The notes: generated by a model from the sequence alone, not told the origin. DNA of 64,000 bases from Flavobacteriaceae bacterium (GCA_013215105.1 JABSPL010000189.1:37040-101039), one strand, 5' to 3'. Shown: positions 27,107-36,648, numbered from the stretch's first letter. Made by a program: numbers and translations.

Positions 27107-27832
27107 GTGAGTAATACAACTAAAAACATACCCAAGCATGTTGCTATCATAATGGATGGCAATGGCAGATGGGCTAAGGGCTTAGGCAAAAAAAGAGTTT
27201 TCGGTCATAGACAGGGAGCTGTTTCGGTGCGTAAGACTATAGAAGCGGCTATGGAAACTGGTGTTTCTTGCCTTACTTTATATGCTTTCTCTTCGGAAAA
27301 CTGGAATAGACCCAAGTTAGAAGTAAGTATGTTAATGGATTTGTTAATGGAATTTATTTTAAAAGAAGTAGATTCTATTAACGAAAACGGAATAAAACTT
27401 TCGGTTATAGGAGAAAGAAGCAGACTACCAGATAAGGTAAACAAAAAGTTAGACCAAGCTATACTAAGCACTAAAGACAACGATAAGATGACTCTAACTA
27501 TAGCTTTGAGCTATGGTTCTAGAGACGAACTTATAAATGTTGTCAAAGTAGTATCTGAAAAAGTGTTAAAAAAAGAGTTAAATATTACAGAAATAGATGA
27601 AAAAATTATAAATAACCATTTATATACCTTTAATTTGCCTAATGTCGACTTACTTATAAGAACAAGTGGAGAGAAAAGGATTAGTAATTTTCTTTTGTGG
27701 CAGATAGCCTATGCCGAATTGTATTTTACAGATACTTTATGGCCCGATTTCGGAAAAGAAGATTTCTTTAAGGCAATAGAAGAATATAAAAATAGAGAGA
27801 GAAGATTTGGAAAAACCAGCGAACAAATTTAG
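27107..27832 (+). CDS. uppS: Undecaprenyl diphosphate synthase (isoprenyl transferase)
   Basis: Makes the C55 lipid carrier for peptidoglycan and O-antigen. The catalytic motif MDGNGRWAKG is at 16-25 and the C-terminal RTSGEKRISNFLLWQ substrate motif is complete. The start is a GTG at 27107, 15 bases after the PorG-like stop; no ATG fits better. The bamA gene follows within 8 bases. Confidence 0.95.
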   Translation: MSNTTKNIPKHVAIIMDGNGRWAKGLGKKRVFGHRQGAVSVRKTIEAAMETGVSCLTLYAFSSENWNRPKLEVSMLMDLLMEFILKEVDSINENGIKLSVIGERSRLPDKVNKKLDQAILSTKDNDKMTLTIALSYGSRDELINVVKVVSEKVLKKELNITEIDEKIINNHLYTFNLPNVDLLIRTSGEKRISNFLLWQIAYAELYFTDTLWPDFGKEDFFKAIEEYKNRERRFGKTSEQI

Positions 27833-27839
27833 AATATCA

Positions 27840-30353
27840 ATGAATAGCAATAAATATATATTTTTAGTAGTAATTTTTAGTTTTTTAAGTTTCACTGTTT
27901 TTTCTCAAGAACAAGATTCTTCACAATTTAAAAAAGGTAACACCTACATTTTAGGAGGTATTACGACTTCGGGGCTAATCAAATTCAGCGAACAAACCGT
28001 AAAGATACACAGTGGATTGGTAGTTGGGCAAGCAATAAAACTCCCTGGAGACAAACTTTCTAGTGCTTTAAAAAAACTTTATGAGACCAAACAATTTAGT
28101 TCGGTTAATATCTATTTCACCAAGATAGAAGACTCTAAAGTTTATTTGGAAATAGCAGTAATAGAGCTACCTCAGATAAGCGATGTGAAAATAATCGGAG
28201 TAAGTAAGTCTAAGTCTAAGTCTCTGTTGAAAGAGATGAATATAAAAGTTGGGGAGATGATTACTGATAATCTTTTGGTAACTTCTAAGAACTTTGTGAC
28301 CAAAGAATATGTAGACAAAGGTTATTTGAATACTAAAGTAAATATCTCGACTCTAAAAGACACTACAGAAGTTAACGCTTCTAAGATGTTGATACTAGTT
28401 GATAAAGGAGACAAAGTAAAGATAGCAAAAATAGACTTTGATGGTAATAGCTTAGTAAAAGACAAAAAACTAAGAAAAGCGATGAAGAAGACCAAAAGGA
28501 AATTCTTTGGACGTTTTTGGAAAAGATCTAAATATATAGGAGAAGACTTTGATAATGATTTGGAAAGAGTAATAGCTAAGTACAATAGTATGGGATATAG
28601 AGATGCCAAAATACTATCAGATACTATAATTAGAAACGAAAACAACACTATCAGCCTTAAAATAAAAGTCGAAGAAGGTCAGAAATATTATTTTGGTGAT
28701 ATATCTTTTGTAGGAAACGTAAAATACGACAACAAACAGCTTCAAAGCCTTCTGAAAATAAGAAAAGGAGACGTTTTTGACGCAAAAATATTAAACGAAA
28801 GAGTTATGGGCGATGGTAGTCCTGAGTCCAATGATATAGCTACTCTTTATCAGAACAACGGTTATATGTTTTCTTCGGTAACTCCTGTAGAAACCAAAAT
28901 AATAAATGACTCTATATATGTAGAGATAAGAATACGTGAAGACAAGCCTGCAACTATATCTAAAATAGAAATAATAGGTAATCATAAGACACATGACCAC
29001 GTAATAATAAGAGAAATAAAAACATTGCCAGGACAACTTTATAACAAAGCGGCAATAATACGTACTCTACGTGAGCTTGGACAATTAGGTTATTTCGATG
29101 CTGAAAACATAAGCCCTGACTTGTCTGAAAACAGTTACGAAGACAAAACTGTTGCTATAAAATATACTTTAGAAGAGACTAGTGCTAGCCAGATAGAACT
29201 ACAAGGTGGTTATGGTGGAGGTACATTTATAGGTACTTTAGGTCTTAACTTTAAGAATTTTTCTATACGAAATATATTTAACAAAAAATCTTATTCACCA
29301 CTACCAATGGGTGATGGACAGACTTTAGCATTGAGGTTACAGACAAGTAGATTCTATAGTACTTACAGTTTTTCGTTCTCTGAGCCATGGTTAGGGGGTA
29401 AAAAGCCACAGTCTTTCTCATTTTCTATATATAACTCTAACCAGTACCAGGTAGATCCGTCAACACGTACGGTCAACAAAAACAATAAAATGAGTATCGT
29501 AGGTATTACTTTAGGACTAGGTAAAAGACTTACTTGGCCCGATGATTTTTTTACTTTACGTCAGTCATTAAATTTCCAGATATATGACTTAAACAACTAT
29601 AGTCTTTCAGTAGCAGGAAAACGCTTAACTCAAGGAACGTTAAATAATATATCTTATGAGGCAACCATAGGTAGAAACTCTTCTGGACCTAGTAGAATAT
29701 TTCCTAAAACAGGTTCGGACATGAGCTTTACATTTAAGGGAACTTTACCTTATTCTCTTTTTAATGGGGTTGATTATAGTGCTTTTGACAATGATGATCC
29801 AGACAACGTTAATCCTGAACAATACAAATGGTTAGAGTACTATAAGCTTAGTTTTAAGAGTAAATGGTACACTCCTTTGGTAGGTAAGTTTGTAATGATG
29901 ACTAATTTCGAATTGGGTTATCTAGGTAAATATAATAGTGAATTGGAAGATTCTCCTTTCGAAAGATATTTTGTAGGAGGTGATGGTATGGGAACTTATC
30001 AGTTAGATGGTAGAGAGGCTATAGCTCTTAGAGGTTATGAAAATTCTAGTTTATCTTCGGCTGCAGGTGGTACTATATACAATAAGTTCACTATAGAGGC
30101 TCGTTTCCCTGTAACTCTTAAACCTAGTGCATCTATTTATTTGTTAGGTTTCTTTGAGGCTGGTAACTCTTACGATGGTTTCGATAAATTCAACCCTTTT
30201 AAGCTTAAGAAATCGGCAGGGTTAGGTATACGTATATTTATGCCTGCATTTGGTCTTTTGGGGATAGATTTTGCTAAAGGATTTGACCCAGTACTTGGTT
30301 CTAATACTCCTTCAGGATGGCAAACGCACTTTATAATAGGTTCGCAATTATAA
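27840..30353 (+). CDS. bamA: Outer-membrane protein assembly factor BamA
   Basis: Essential insertase for outer-membrane beta-barrels. The protein is 837 residues with the ATG at 27840 (MNSNKYIF, a clear signal peptide ending FSQ); an earlier ATG at 27807 would overlap uppS and add residues ahead of the signal peptide. Five POTRA-type repeats cover about 45-440 (for example VKIIGVSKSK, IDFDGNSLVK, GDISFVGNVKY, IEIIGNHKT). The C-terminal half is the 16-strand barrel with the VRGYE-like lid motif ALRGYE, ending HFIIGSQL. Two Skp-like genes follow, as expected for this system. Confidence 0.94.
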   Translation: MNSNKYIFLVVIFSFLSFTVFSQEQDSSQFKKGNTYILGGITTSGLIKFSEQTVKIHSGLVVGQAIKLPGDKLSSALKKLYETKQFSSVNIYFTKIEDSKVYLEIAVIELPQISDVKIIGVSKSKSKSLLKEMNIKVGEMITDNLLVTSKNFVTKEYVDKGYLNTKVNISTLKDTTEVNASKMLILVDKGDKVKIAKIDFDGNSLVKDKKLRKAMKKTKRKFFGRFWKRSKYIGEDFDNDLERVIAKYNSMGYRDAKILSDTIIRNENNTISLKIKVEEGQKYYFGDISFVGNVKYDNKQLQSLLKIRKGDVFDAKILNERVMGDGSPESNDIATLYQNNGYMFSSVTPVETKIINDSIYVEIRIREDKPATISKIEIIGNHKTHDHVIIREIKTLPGQLYNKAAIIRTLRELGQLGYFDAENISPDLSENSYEDKTVAIKYTLEETSASQIELQGGYGGGTFIGTLGLNFKNFSIRNIFNKKSYSPLPMGDGQTLALRLQTSRFYSTYSFSFSEPWLGGKKPQSFSFSIYNSNQYQVDPSTRTVNKNNKMSIVGITLGLGKRLTWPDDFFTLRQSLNFQIYDLNNYSLSVAGKRLTQGTLNNISYEATIGRNSSGPSRIFPKTGSDMSFTFKGTLPYSLFNGVDYSAFDNDDPDNVNPEQYKWLEYYKLSFKSKWYTPLVGKFVMMTNFELGYLGKYNSELEDSPFERYFVGGDGMGTYQLDGREAIALRGYENSSLSSAAGGTIYNKFTIEARFPVTLKPSASIYLLGFFEAGNSYDGFDKFNPFKLKKSAGLGIRIFMPAFGLLGIDFAKGFDPVLGSNTPSGWQTHFIIGSQL

Positions 30354-30371
30354 TTTATCCGAAAAAATTAA

Positions 30372-30379
30372 TATATTTG
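30372..30379 (+). promoter_or_regulatory. ompH/skp promoter, -7 element
   Basis: TATATTTG 16 bases ahead of the first ompH gene; a clear -33 element is not seen. It would allow transcription separate from bamA. Confidence 0.45.
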
Positions 30380-30395
30380 TGTAAACTAAATTATT

Positions 30396-31109
30396 ATGAT
30401 CAAGAATTTTATAAGTTTATACTGTTTATTGTTTACTATAGCAGGTTTTTCTCAGAAAGGTCAAAAGATAGCTTATGTAGACATTAACTATATACTAGAA
30501 AACTTGCACGAATATAAGCAAGCAGAAGTATTATTGGACGAAAAGGTAACAGGTTGGAATAAGAAACTGGACGAATTGACTCGTAAAATAGAGATAATGA
30601 AGACCGATTTGGAAAATGAAAAGCCATTGTTAACTACAGACCTAATAGAAGAGAGAGAAGAAGATATAGTCTTTGAGCAAGATAATTTAAACGAGCAAAG
30701 GTCTTTTTATTTTGGACCTCAGGGCGATATGTTCTTTCTTAACAAGCAATTAGTAGAGCCTATTTTGGATCTTGTTTACAATTCTATAAACGATATTGCC
30801 AAAAAAAAGAAGTATGACTTTGTTTTTTCAAAATCTAGTGACTTAATTCTTTTGTATAATAACAAAAAATACGATATTAGCACCGCAGTAATTAATAAGA
30901 TTAATAAAACTATAGTTACTACTAAAAAGAAAGAAGACAAGGCTAAAAAAATAAGTGAAGCTGCTAAGGCTCGATTAGAGTTAAAAGCAGAAAAGAAGAA
31001 AATATTAGAAACTAAAATAGCTAAAAAGAAAGCTATTGCAGAAGAGAACAGAAAAAAAAGACTAGCCAAAAAGAATCCTTCAAAAAAGAAAAAAGATAGT
31101 ATCAAATAA
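30396..31109 (+). CDS. OmpH/Skp family periplasmic chaperone (first copy)
   Basis: 237 residues with a signal peptide (ending FSQK) and long coiled-coil helices (about 40-140), the tentacle fold that holds unfolded outer-membrane proteins. It has a distinct C-terminal extension (about 175-237) that is highly charged, rich in Lys/Glu and then Lys/Ser, unlike the second copy. Position directly after bamA supports a chaperone role. No enzyme motif is present. Confidence 0.82.
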   Translation: MIKNFISLYCLLFTIAGFSQKGQKIAYVDINYILENLHEYKQAEVLLDEKVTGWNKKLDELTRKIEIMKTDLENEKPLLTTDLIEEREEDIVFEQDNLNEQRSFYFGPQGDMFFLNKQLVEPILDLVYNSINDIAKKKKYDFVFSKSSDLILLYNNKKYDISTAVINKINKTIVTTKKKEDKAKKISEAAKARLELKAEKKKILETKIAKKKAIAEENRKKRLAKKNPSKKKKDSIK

Positions 31110-31136
31110 TAAATTAACAAAAATAAAACTAATACG

Positions 31137-31646
31137 ATGAAAATTTTCAAGACTTTAATCCTTACTATAGCAATAACTCTATCGGGAATGACAGCAGCTA
31201 ACGCTCAGAAAGTAGCACATATAAACGTACAAGAACTTATAGCTATAATGCCAGGCACTATCGCTTTGCAAGGAGCTATGAAATCTCTACAGGAGACTTA
31301 TACCAAAGACATAAACACTGCAGGTGAGAACTTACAAAACAAACAAAAAAAATACGAAGGAGAAGTTAAAACTGTATCTGCTATCGAGAACGAAAAAAGA
31401 GGTAGAGAGTTACAACAAGACCAAGCTAAAGTACAAAGCTTAGTAAAAACAGCTCAAGAAGAATTACAAAAGAAAGAATACGAAGGACTTAACCCTATAT
31501 TGGAAAAAGCTCAGAATGCTATAGCGAAAGTAGCTAAAGACAACGGATATTCTTATATTTTAGATTCTTCTCCAGGTAAAGGAGTTATAATCGCTGAAGG
31601 AACAGATATAATTAGTCTTGTAAAAAAAGAATTAGGTATAAACTAA
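31137..31646 (+). CDS. OmpH/Skp family periplasmic chaperone (second copy)
   Basis: 169 residues, signal peptide ending NAQK, then KVAHINVQELIAIMPG typical of the OmpH/Skp family and a central coiled coil (about 55-120). It is the shorter, canonical-length paralogue of the gene just upstream, from which it is separated by 27 bases. A strong terminator follows. Confidence 0.88.
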   Translation: MKIFKTLILTIAITLSGMTAANAQKVAHINVQELIAIMPGTIALQGAMKSLQETYTKDINTAGENLQNKQKKYEGEVKTVSAIENEKRGRELQQDQAKVQSLVKTAQEELQKKEYEGLNPILEKAQNAIAKVAKDNGYSYILDSSPGKGVIIAEGTDIISLVKKELGIN

Positions 31647-31666
31647 TATTAGAAGTAACAATATAT

Positions 31667-31699
31667 AAATCCTGCTATTTTTGGCAGGATTTTTTTTTA
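31667..31699 (+). terminator. Terminator after the ompH pair
   Basis: AAATCCTGC (31667-31675) with its inverted repeat (31684-31692) and a T run that follows. murI begins at 31704. Confidence 0.9.
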
Positions 31700-31703
31700 T
31701 AAT

Positions 31704-32498
31704 ATGAAAAACGAAAATTCAATAGGTATATTTGATTCAGGTATAGGAGGTATTTCTGTTTGGCAAGAGCTAAACAAGCTATTACCTAATGAAAACTATA
31801 TATATATAGCCGACAAACTAAACGCTCCCTATGGAGACAAAAGCTTTGAATTTATACTTGAAAGAGCTACTTCTATTACTAAATATTTAATTAGTAAAGG
31901 AGTTAAAATTATAGTTATTGCTTGTAATACTGCCACCACTAATGTTATAGATATATTAAGGAGTAAATTTAAGGTTGATTTTATAGGAGTAGAACCAGCT
32001 ATAAAACCAGCTATAGAACTAAGCCTAACCAAAAGTATAGCCGTATTAGCGACCAAAAGCACACTGCAAAGCAGCCTATATAACAAAACATCTACTGCTT
32101 ACAAAAAACAAACATTGGTACATACTATAGAAGGTAATGGATTGGTCAAATTGATAGAAGCAAACAAAATAAATAGCCCTGAAATGTATGATTTATTGTT
32201 TTCTTATATCAATAATTTAGATAAGCTAAATGTAGACAACCTAGTATTAGGTTGCACTCATTATACGTTTTTAAAACCTATTATAAGGCAAATACTAGGT
32301 GATAAAATAAATATTATAGACTCTGGTAAGGCTATAGCCAATAGAACCAAGTCTATACTAATTAAAAACAAAACAATTAGTCAAAACAAGATATCCCCTA
32401 CTCATATATTTATAACTAATGACGACCTGAACGGTTTTAATAGTTTTTTGAATAGCCAAAATATAGATAGTAGCTCCGTAAAACTAAACAGTTTTTAA
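31704..32498 (+). CDS. murI: Glutamate racemase
   Basis: Makes D-glutamate for peptidoglycan. The two catalytic cysteines are in ACNTATTN (about 74) and LGCTHYTFL (about 184), with FDSGIGG at 10-16. The 264-residue length is normal. The gene follows the ompH terminator by a few bases, so it likely has its own promoter or relies on read-through. Confidence 0.95.
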   Translation: MKNENSIGIFDSGIGGISVWQELNKLLPNENYIYIADKLNAPYGDKSFEFILERATSITKYLISKGVKIIVIACNTATTNVIDILRSKFKVDFIGVEPAIKPAIELSLTKSIAVLATKSTLQSSLYNKTSTAYKKQTLVHTIEGNGLVKLIEANKINSPEMYDLLFSYINNLDKLNVDNLVLGCTHYTFLKPIIRQILGDKINIIDSGKAIANRTKSILIKNKTISQNKISPTHIFITNDDLNGFNSFLNSQNIDSSSVKLNSF

Positions 32499-32586
32499 AG
32501 TTTCACTCAGTACACATAGCCTGGCAAGTAATTTTATTAATTGTTTTTATAAAACATAAACTCATTGCCCATAAAACACTATTTAA

Positions 32587-33171
32587 TCAACACGTTATAG
32601 TAGTTTTTCTTAAATTAATAATAGCATACCTCATACGCCCCAGGACTGTATTTATACTAATATTAGTCGTTTTTGATATTTCTTTAAAACTCATTTCCCT
32701 ATAGTATCGCATATAAACTACCTCTTTTTGCTCTTCTGGTAATTTCTCTATATTTATTATAAGGTCTTTTTCGTCTTGAGTTTTTATAAGGTACGATTCT
32801 ATATCCAAACTACTATCTTTGACATTAGCAGTTATGCTATAGTTAGTATAATCGTAAACCAATTTTGTTTTATTTTTCCTGTAATGGTCCATTAGCAAAT
32901 TATTAGAAACCTTCATAGCCCATGACAAAAAGCGTCCTTGCTCTTTGTATTTATCGTATTTGATATTGTGAATTATTTTGATAAAACTATCTTGTAGTAT
33001 ATCTTCAGTCAAAAATTTATCTTTAGTTTTTGAATATATAAATCGATAAAGATTATCTTTATGTCTTTCTACAATTAGGTTTAAGGACATATCACATCCT
33101 TTAACACATTTGGCTACTAAGTCAGAATCGGAAATTTGTAAAGCTATCATATTAAATATACTTATGAACAT
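32587..33171 (-). CDS. ECF-type RNA polymerase sigma factor
   Basis: 194 residues with sigma-70 region 2 (about 25-95: NLYRFIYSKTKD, LTEDILQDSFIKI, FLSWAMKVSNNLLMDHYRK) and region 4 (about 135-190: LPEEQKEVVYMRYYREMSFKEISKTT, then a HTH). M8 (33150) is an alternative start and matches the usual N-terminus better. No anti-sigma gene is adjacent, so the signal that controls it is not visible. Confidence 0.88.
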   Translation of the reverse strand: MFISIFNMIALQISDSDLVAKCVKGCDMSLNLIVERHKDNLYRFIYSKTKDKFLTEDILQDSFIKIIHNIKYDKYKEQGRFLSWAMKVSNNLLMDHYRKNKTKLVYDYTNYSITANVKDSSLDIESYLIKTQDEKDLIINIEKLPEEQKEVVYMRYYREMSFKEISKTTNISINTVLGRMRYAIINLRKTTITC

Positions 33172-33336
33172 ATACTAGAAAAGACCAACTATTGTTAGTG
33201 TTTACTAAATGCATTATGTTTGGTTAAGTAATTTTATATCATAGGCTTTTTTGAAGTATTTAACAAATATAGTCAATTTTAAGATAAAAACATTGTATTT
33301 TTACTTTTATTATTTAATACGTACAAAAAACAAGGA

Positions 33337-34053
33337 ATGAAAATAGACATTTTGGCAATAGGAGCACATCCTGACGATATAGAATTGGGCTGTGGAGCTA
33401 CTATAGCAAAAGAGATAAGTTTAGGTAAAAAAATAGGAGTATTAGACCTTACCAGAGGAGAATTAGGTACTAGAGGTTCTGCCGAAATAAGAGATCTAGA
33501 AGCTAAAAAAGCAGCTGATGTATTAAACTTATCATTTAGAATTAATTTGGGACTAGCTGATGGGTTTTTTGAAAACAACGAAGAAAATCAACTAAAAATA
33601 ATAGAAATAATAAGAGAATACCAACCAGACATCGTATTGATAAACCCAAAATACGACAGGCATATCGATCACGGAAAAGCTTCCAAACTATGTTCTGACG
33701 CTTGTTTCTTATCTGGTTTAAGAAAAATAGAAACCAAATTCAATAATAAAAACCAAGAACATTGGAGACCTAAAAACGTATACAGATATATACAATGGCA
33801 AAACATAGAACCTGATTTTGTTGTTGATGTAACTGGTTATATCAATAAAAAGAAAGAAGCTGTTATGGCTTATTCGTCTCAGTTTTATGATGCGAACAGT
33901 AAAGAGCCTAATTCTCCTATAACTTCTAAAAACTTTTTAGATAGTATAGAATACAGAGCTCAAGATTTGGGTAGAATTATAAACGTAGAACATGCAGAAG
34001 GCTTTAATTCAGATAGATATATTGCTGTTAAAAATTTATCCGAATTAATTTAA
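33337..34053 (+). CDS. bshB1: Bacillithiol biosynthesis deacetylase BshB1
   Basis: PIG-L-like zinc deacetylase that removes the acetyl group from GlcNAc-malate in bacillithiol synthesis. The zinc motif AHPDDIELG (H14, D16, D17) is followed by HIDHGKA, both typical, and the 238-residue length fits. Other bsh genes are not in the window. A tRNA-His gene follows about 50 bases after the stop. Confidence 0.93.
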   Translation: MKIDILAIGAHPDDIELGCGATIAKEISLGKKIGVLDLTRGELGTRGSAEIRDLEAKKAADVLNLSFRINLGLADGFFENNEENQLKIIEIIREYQPDIVLINPKYDRHIDHGKASKLCSDACFLSGLRKIETKFNNKNQEHWRPKNVYRYIQWQNIEPDFVVDVTGYINKKKEAVMAYSSQFYDANSKEPNSPITSKNFLDSIEYRAQDLGRIINVEHAEGFNSDRYIAVKNLSELI

Positions 34054-34083
34054 AAAAGCTAGTGTTTTATTGAGAAAAGAACG

Positions 34084-34091
34084 TATATTTG
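34084..34091 (+). promoter_or_regulatory. tRNA-His (copy 1) promoter, -7 element
   Basis: TATATTTG, followed by GCACTCGTAAAAAT directly before the tRNA; a nearly identical stretch precedes the second tRNA-His gene. Confidence 0.65.
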
Positions 34092-34104
34092 CACTCGTAA
34101 AAAT

Positions 34105-34179
34105 GGTAGATGTAGCTCAGTTGGTTAGAGCGCTGGTTTGTGGTGCCGGAGGTCGTGGGTTCGAGACCCATCTTCTACC
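34105..34179 (+). tRNA. tRNA-His (anticodon GTG), copy 1
   Basis: Cloverleaf: acceptor stem with the extra 5' G (-1) characteristic of tRNA-His paired with C73, D stem GCTC/GAGC, anticodon loop TTGTGGT with anticodon GTG, T arm GTGGG-TTCGAGA-CCCAT. The 6:67 pair is T-T, a mismatch, also seen in copy 2. The 3:70 pair is A-T here and G-C in copy 2. No CCA is encoded. Confidence 0.95.
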
Positions 34180-34188
34180 CTTCATTTT

Positions 34189-34224
34189 AAAAACAGATTT
34201 AATAATATTAAATCTGTTTTTTTT
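34189..34224 (+). terminator. tRNA-His (copy 1) terminator
   Basis: AAAAACAGATTTAA (34189-34202) with its inverted repeat (34208-34221) and a T run, ten bases after the tRNA. Confidence 0.9.
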
Positions 34225-34339
34225 ATGCCTTATAATCACGTATTTAAATCACCTCCTTATTATAAAATAATTAAAAACAGTTAAATCACCTATAATAAAT
34301 ACATTTATATATATAAACTATAGGTGTATTAAACATAAA

Positions 34340-36550
34340 CTAACTTTTCAAATTAATCTTAAGTCCTATATAGAAATTAATACCTACATTAGGAATACCC
34401 ATATCTTTAAACCTAGAAAGATGATCTATATAAGTAGTATTGAATATGTTTTTAATACCTGTATTAACCAATATAGGATTGTATTTGGTGTTTATTTCCA
34501 TATTAACACCTATATTAATAAGACTGTAAGCCGAGGCTCTAGTTTCATTAACACCTATATTGCTCTGTCCTAATTTATAAATATTCTGAATAAACATATT
34601 TTTAACATTAAACTTACCTCCTCTTGATATTTCGGCACTAACACTAGTATTAATTTTAGTTTGAGGTATTAAAGGCAAGGAATTACCATTATTATCTTGA
34701 GCTATTACTGTCGATATATCACTATCAATATGTAACCAATGTATAGAGTGAGGGTGATAATGTAAGTACAATTCCCCTCCGTACAACCTCGCATCTGTCT
34801 GCAAGTACTCAAATACAGAATTACCTTCTACAAACTCTGTCGTTGGCGATATATATATATAATTATAAATAGTATTATAAAAAGTGTTTACCGAAAAATC
34901 AAAATGTTCATATTTATATTCATATGACAAGTCAAATTGTAAAGCATTTTCGTTTACTAAATTAGAATTACCTATTTCGTAACGATTAGTTCCTTCATGC
35001 ACTCCATCAGACAGTAATTCGGAAGTATTAGGAGCTCTGAAACCACTAGAAATATTAGCTCTTATTTTATACTTATCTGCTTTATAAACTCCTCCTACCG
35101 AAAAATTAATAGAATTATAAGACTTTTCTAAGCTAGGTATAATAGTCTCTTCGCTAACGGATTTTTCAGTTTTTATAGTTCTATAATCTAATCTAAGTCC
35201 TGTTTGAAATTGTAATTTACCCCAATTAATATTAGCCAATGTAAACAAACCAATATCTGTAGTCTTAGCATTAGGTATCAATATTTCCTCTCCATTATTT
35301 CTGTTTTCTTGGCTCATAGCTTGCGAACCTACTATAAAACTGAACACATCACTATATAAAGGTGAATTCCATTTGATATCATATGTATAAGTACTTAGTT
35401 TCAAACCTAAAGCCCTTTCATTTATATCATCTTCAAACTCTTCTCTAAAATTATTCGAATAACCCAAAGTCATATTTATTTTAGAATCTCCTATAAATAT
35501 ATTATTTTCAAAGCTCAAAGAATGATTTTGTATGGTCTGTAAAGGAAGAATAAAATCTCTATTGTTAGAATCGCTATATATAGCATCTTCCACTATTCCA
35601 AAATTATTCTTAAGATAACTATAACGTATATTATATATCCAATTTTCGGTACTAAAACCTATAGATGTTTTAAAATTAGATTCATCGAAGCGAGTATTAA
35701 AAACCTTATCTCCATTAGGCACAGTATAGTCTCCATGTGACGAGTATGAACCAAAAACATTCAATTTCAATCCTTTTTTATTTAATTTCACACCTATATT
35801 ATGAATAGAACTTAGAGTATTAGACATAAATTTGGTTTCCACAAAAGCCTCTATCTTATTTTGTTTAGCATATCGTTCGTCAATAAAATATATCACCCCC
35901 CCTAAGGCATCGGAACCATAAAGCATAGAAGCTGGCCCTTTTATCACCTCTACACTTTCTATACCTACTTCACCAACTCCCAATCCATGTTCGCTTCCCC
36001 ATTGCTGGTTTTCTACTCTTATACCTTGCGAATAAACCACAATTCGGTTACCTGACAAGCCTCTTATAACCGGTTTACCAATACCTACTCCTGTCGTATT
36101 TTGATCTACTCCCGGTATATTACTTATAGCCTCTGCAAGTGTAGAAGGAGAATTCTCCTGTAACTTCATTATCTTAGAATGCTCTATATTCACTATACTT
36201 TCTCCCTGAAGCCTACTGTTTGGTACAGATATTATTATTTCTTTCAAATCAAAATGCCCCTTTTGCAGATAAAATATTTTGTTTTTTACTTCTTCTATAT
36301 TAATTATCTCATCTATTATATCATAACCTGTATATGCTATTTGTATTCTTATTTTTTTCTGGTTAATATTTAGTATTTCAAATAATCCATTTTTATCTGT
36401 AGTAGTACCTGTTTTTAGTTCAGGGAAATATATTTGCACATAAGGTATTGGCTGTTTTTTATTAAAATCCAGAACTTCACCTTTAAAAGACTGACCTAAA
36501 ACAGTATTATATATCAATATTAATACTGCCGATATTATTATTTTATTCAT
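34340..36550 (-). CDS. TonB-dependent receptor with N-terminal carboxypeptidase-regulatory-like domain
   Basis: 736 residues: signal peptide (1-19, ending GQ), a CarboxypepD_reg-like domain (about 22-100: GEVLDFNKKQPIPYVQIYF, GTTTDKNGLFEI), a plug domain (about 115-225, with LAEAISNIPGVDQ, GKPVIRGLSGNRIVV and IKGPASMLYGSDALGGV) and a 22-strand barrel to the C-terminus (ending FYIGLKINL). The plug resembles metal-receptor plugs and the gene is divergent from a Fur-family gene, so zinc or iron uptake is likely. The substrate cannot be settled from sequence. Both divergent promoters carry an operator-like repeat. Confidence 0.88.
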   Translation of the reverse strand: MNKIIISAVLILIYNTVLGQSFKGEVLDFNKKQPIPYVQIYFPELKTGTTTDKNGLFEILNINQKKIRIQIAYTGYDIIDEIINIEEVKNKIFYLQKGHFDLKEIIISVPNSRLQGESIVNIEHSKIMKLQENSPSTLAEAISNIPGVDQNTTGVGIGKPVIRGLSGNRIVVYSQGIRVENQQWGSEHGLGVGEVGIESVEVIKGPASMLYGSDALGGVIYFIDERYAKQNKIEAFVETKFMSNTLSSIHNIGVKLNKKGLKLNVFGSYSSHGDYTVPNGDKVFNTRFDESNFKTSIGFSTENWIYNIRYSYLKNNFGIVEDAIYSDSNNRDFILPLQTIQNHSLSFENNIFIGDSKINMTLGYSNNFREEFEDDINERALGLKLSTYTYDIKWNSPLYSDVFSFIVGSQAMSQENRNNGEEILIPNAKTTDIGLFTLANINWGKLQFQTGLRLDYRTIKTEKSVSEETIIPSLEKSYNSINFSVGGVYKADKYKIRANISSGFRAPNTSELLSDGVHEGTNRYEIGNSNLVNENALQFDLSYEYKYEHFDFSVNTFYNTIYNYIYISPTTEFVEGNSVFEYLQTDARLYGGELYLHYHPHSIHWLHIDSDISTVIAQDNNGNSLPLIPQTKINTSVSAEISRGGKFNVKNMFIQNIYKLGQSNIGVNETRASAYSLINIGVNMEINTKYNPILVNTGIKNIFNTTYIDHLSRFKDMGIPNVGINFYIGLKINLKS

Positions 36551-36573
36551 TTTTATTTATTATTATTTATCAC

Positions 36574-36600
36574 TATATTTGTAACCACGTTGCAAACATA
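36574..36600. promoter_or_regulatory. Divergent promoters of the TonB receptor and fur genes
   Basis: TATATTTG at 36574-36581 faces the fur gene; TATGTTTG on the minus strand at 36593-36600 faces the receptor. The operator-like repeat at 36578-36596 overlaps both. Confidence 0.6.
36578..36596. promoter_or_regulatory. Fur/Zur-type operator, box 1
   Basis: TTTGTAAC-CAC-GTTGCAAA is an 8-3-8 inverted repeat with one mismatch, 19 bp, overlapping both -7 elements of the divergent promoters. Confidence 0.62.
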
Positions 36601-36617
36601 CTAATAAAACCCCAGTA

Positions 36618-36636
36618 TTTGCAACGATGTTACATG
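36618..36636. promoter_or_regulatory. Fur/Zur-type operator, box 2
   Basis: TTTGCAAC-GAT-GTTACATG: the left half matches box 1 exactly in 7 of 8 bases; the right half is degenerate. It lies in the predicted 5' leader of the fur gene. Confidence 0.45.
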
Positions 36637-36648
36637 TAAAATTTTTTA

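Noticed and set aside
28205..28222. TAAGTC repeated three times in bamA
   Set aside because: It is an in-frame Ser-Lys repeat in a POTRA region and too short to call a phase-variable tract.
30776..31150. 124-residue minus-strand open frame opposite the first ompH gene
   Set aside because: It mirrors a Lys/Glu-rich coding region and gives a hydrophobic translation without a family match.
34070..34270. 66-residue plus-strand open frame across the first tRNA-His
   Set aside because: It runs over the tRNA itself and its terminator, so the frame is accidental.
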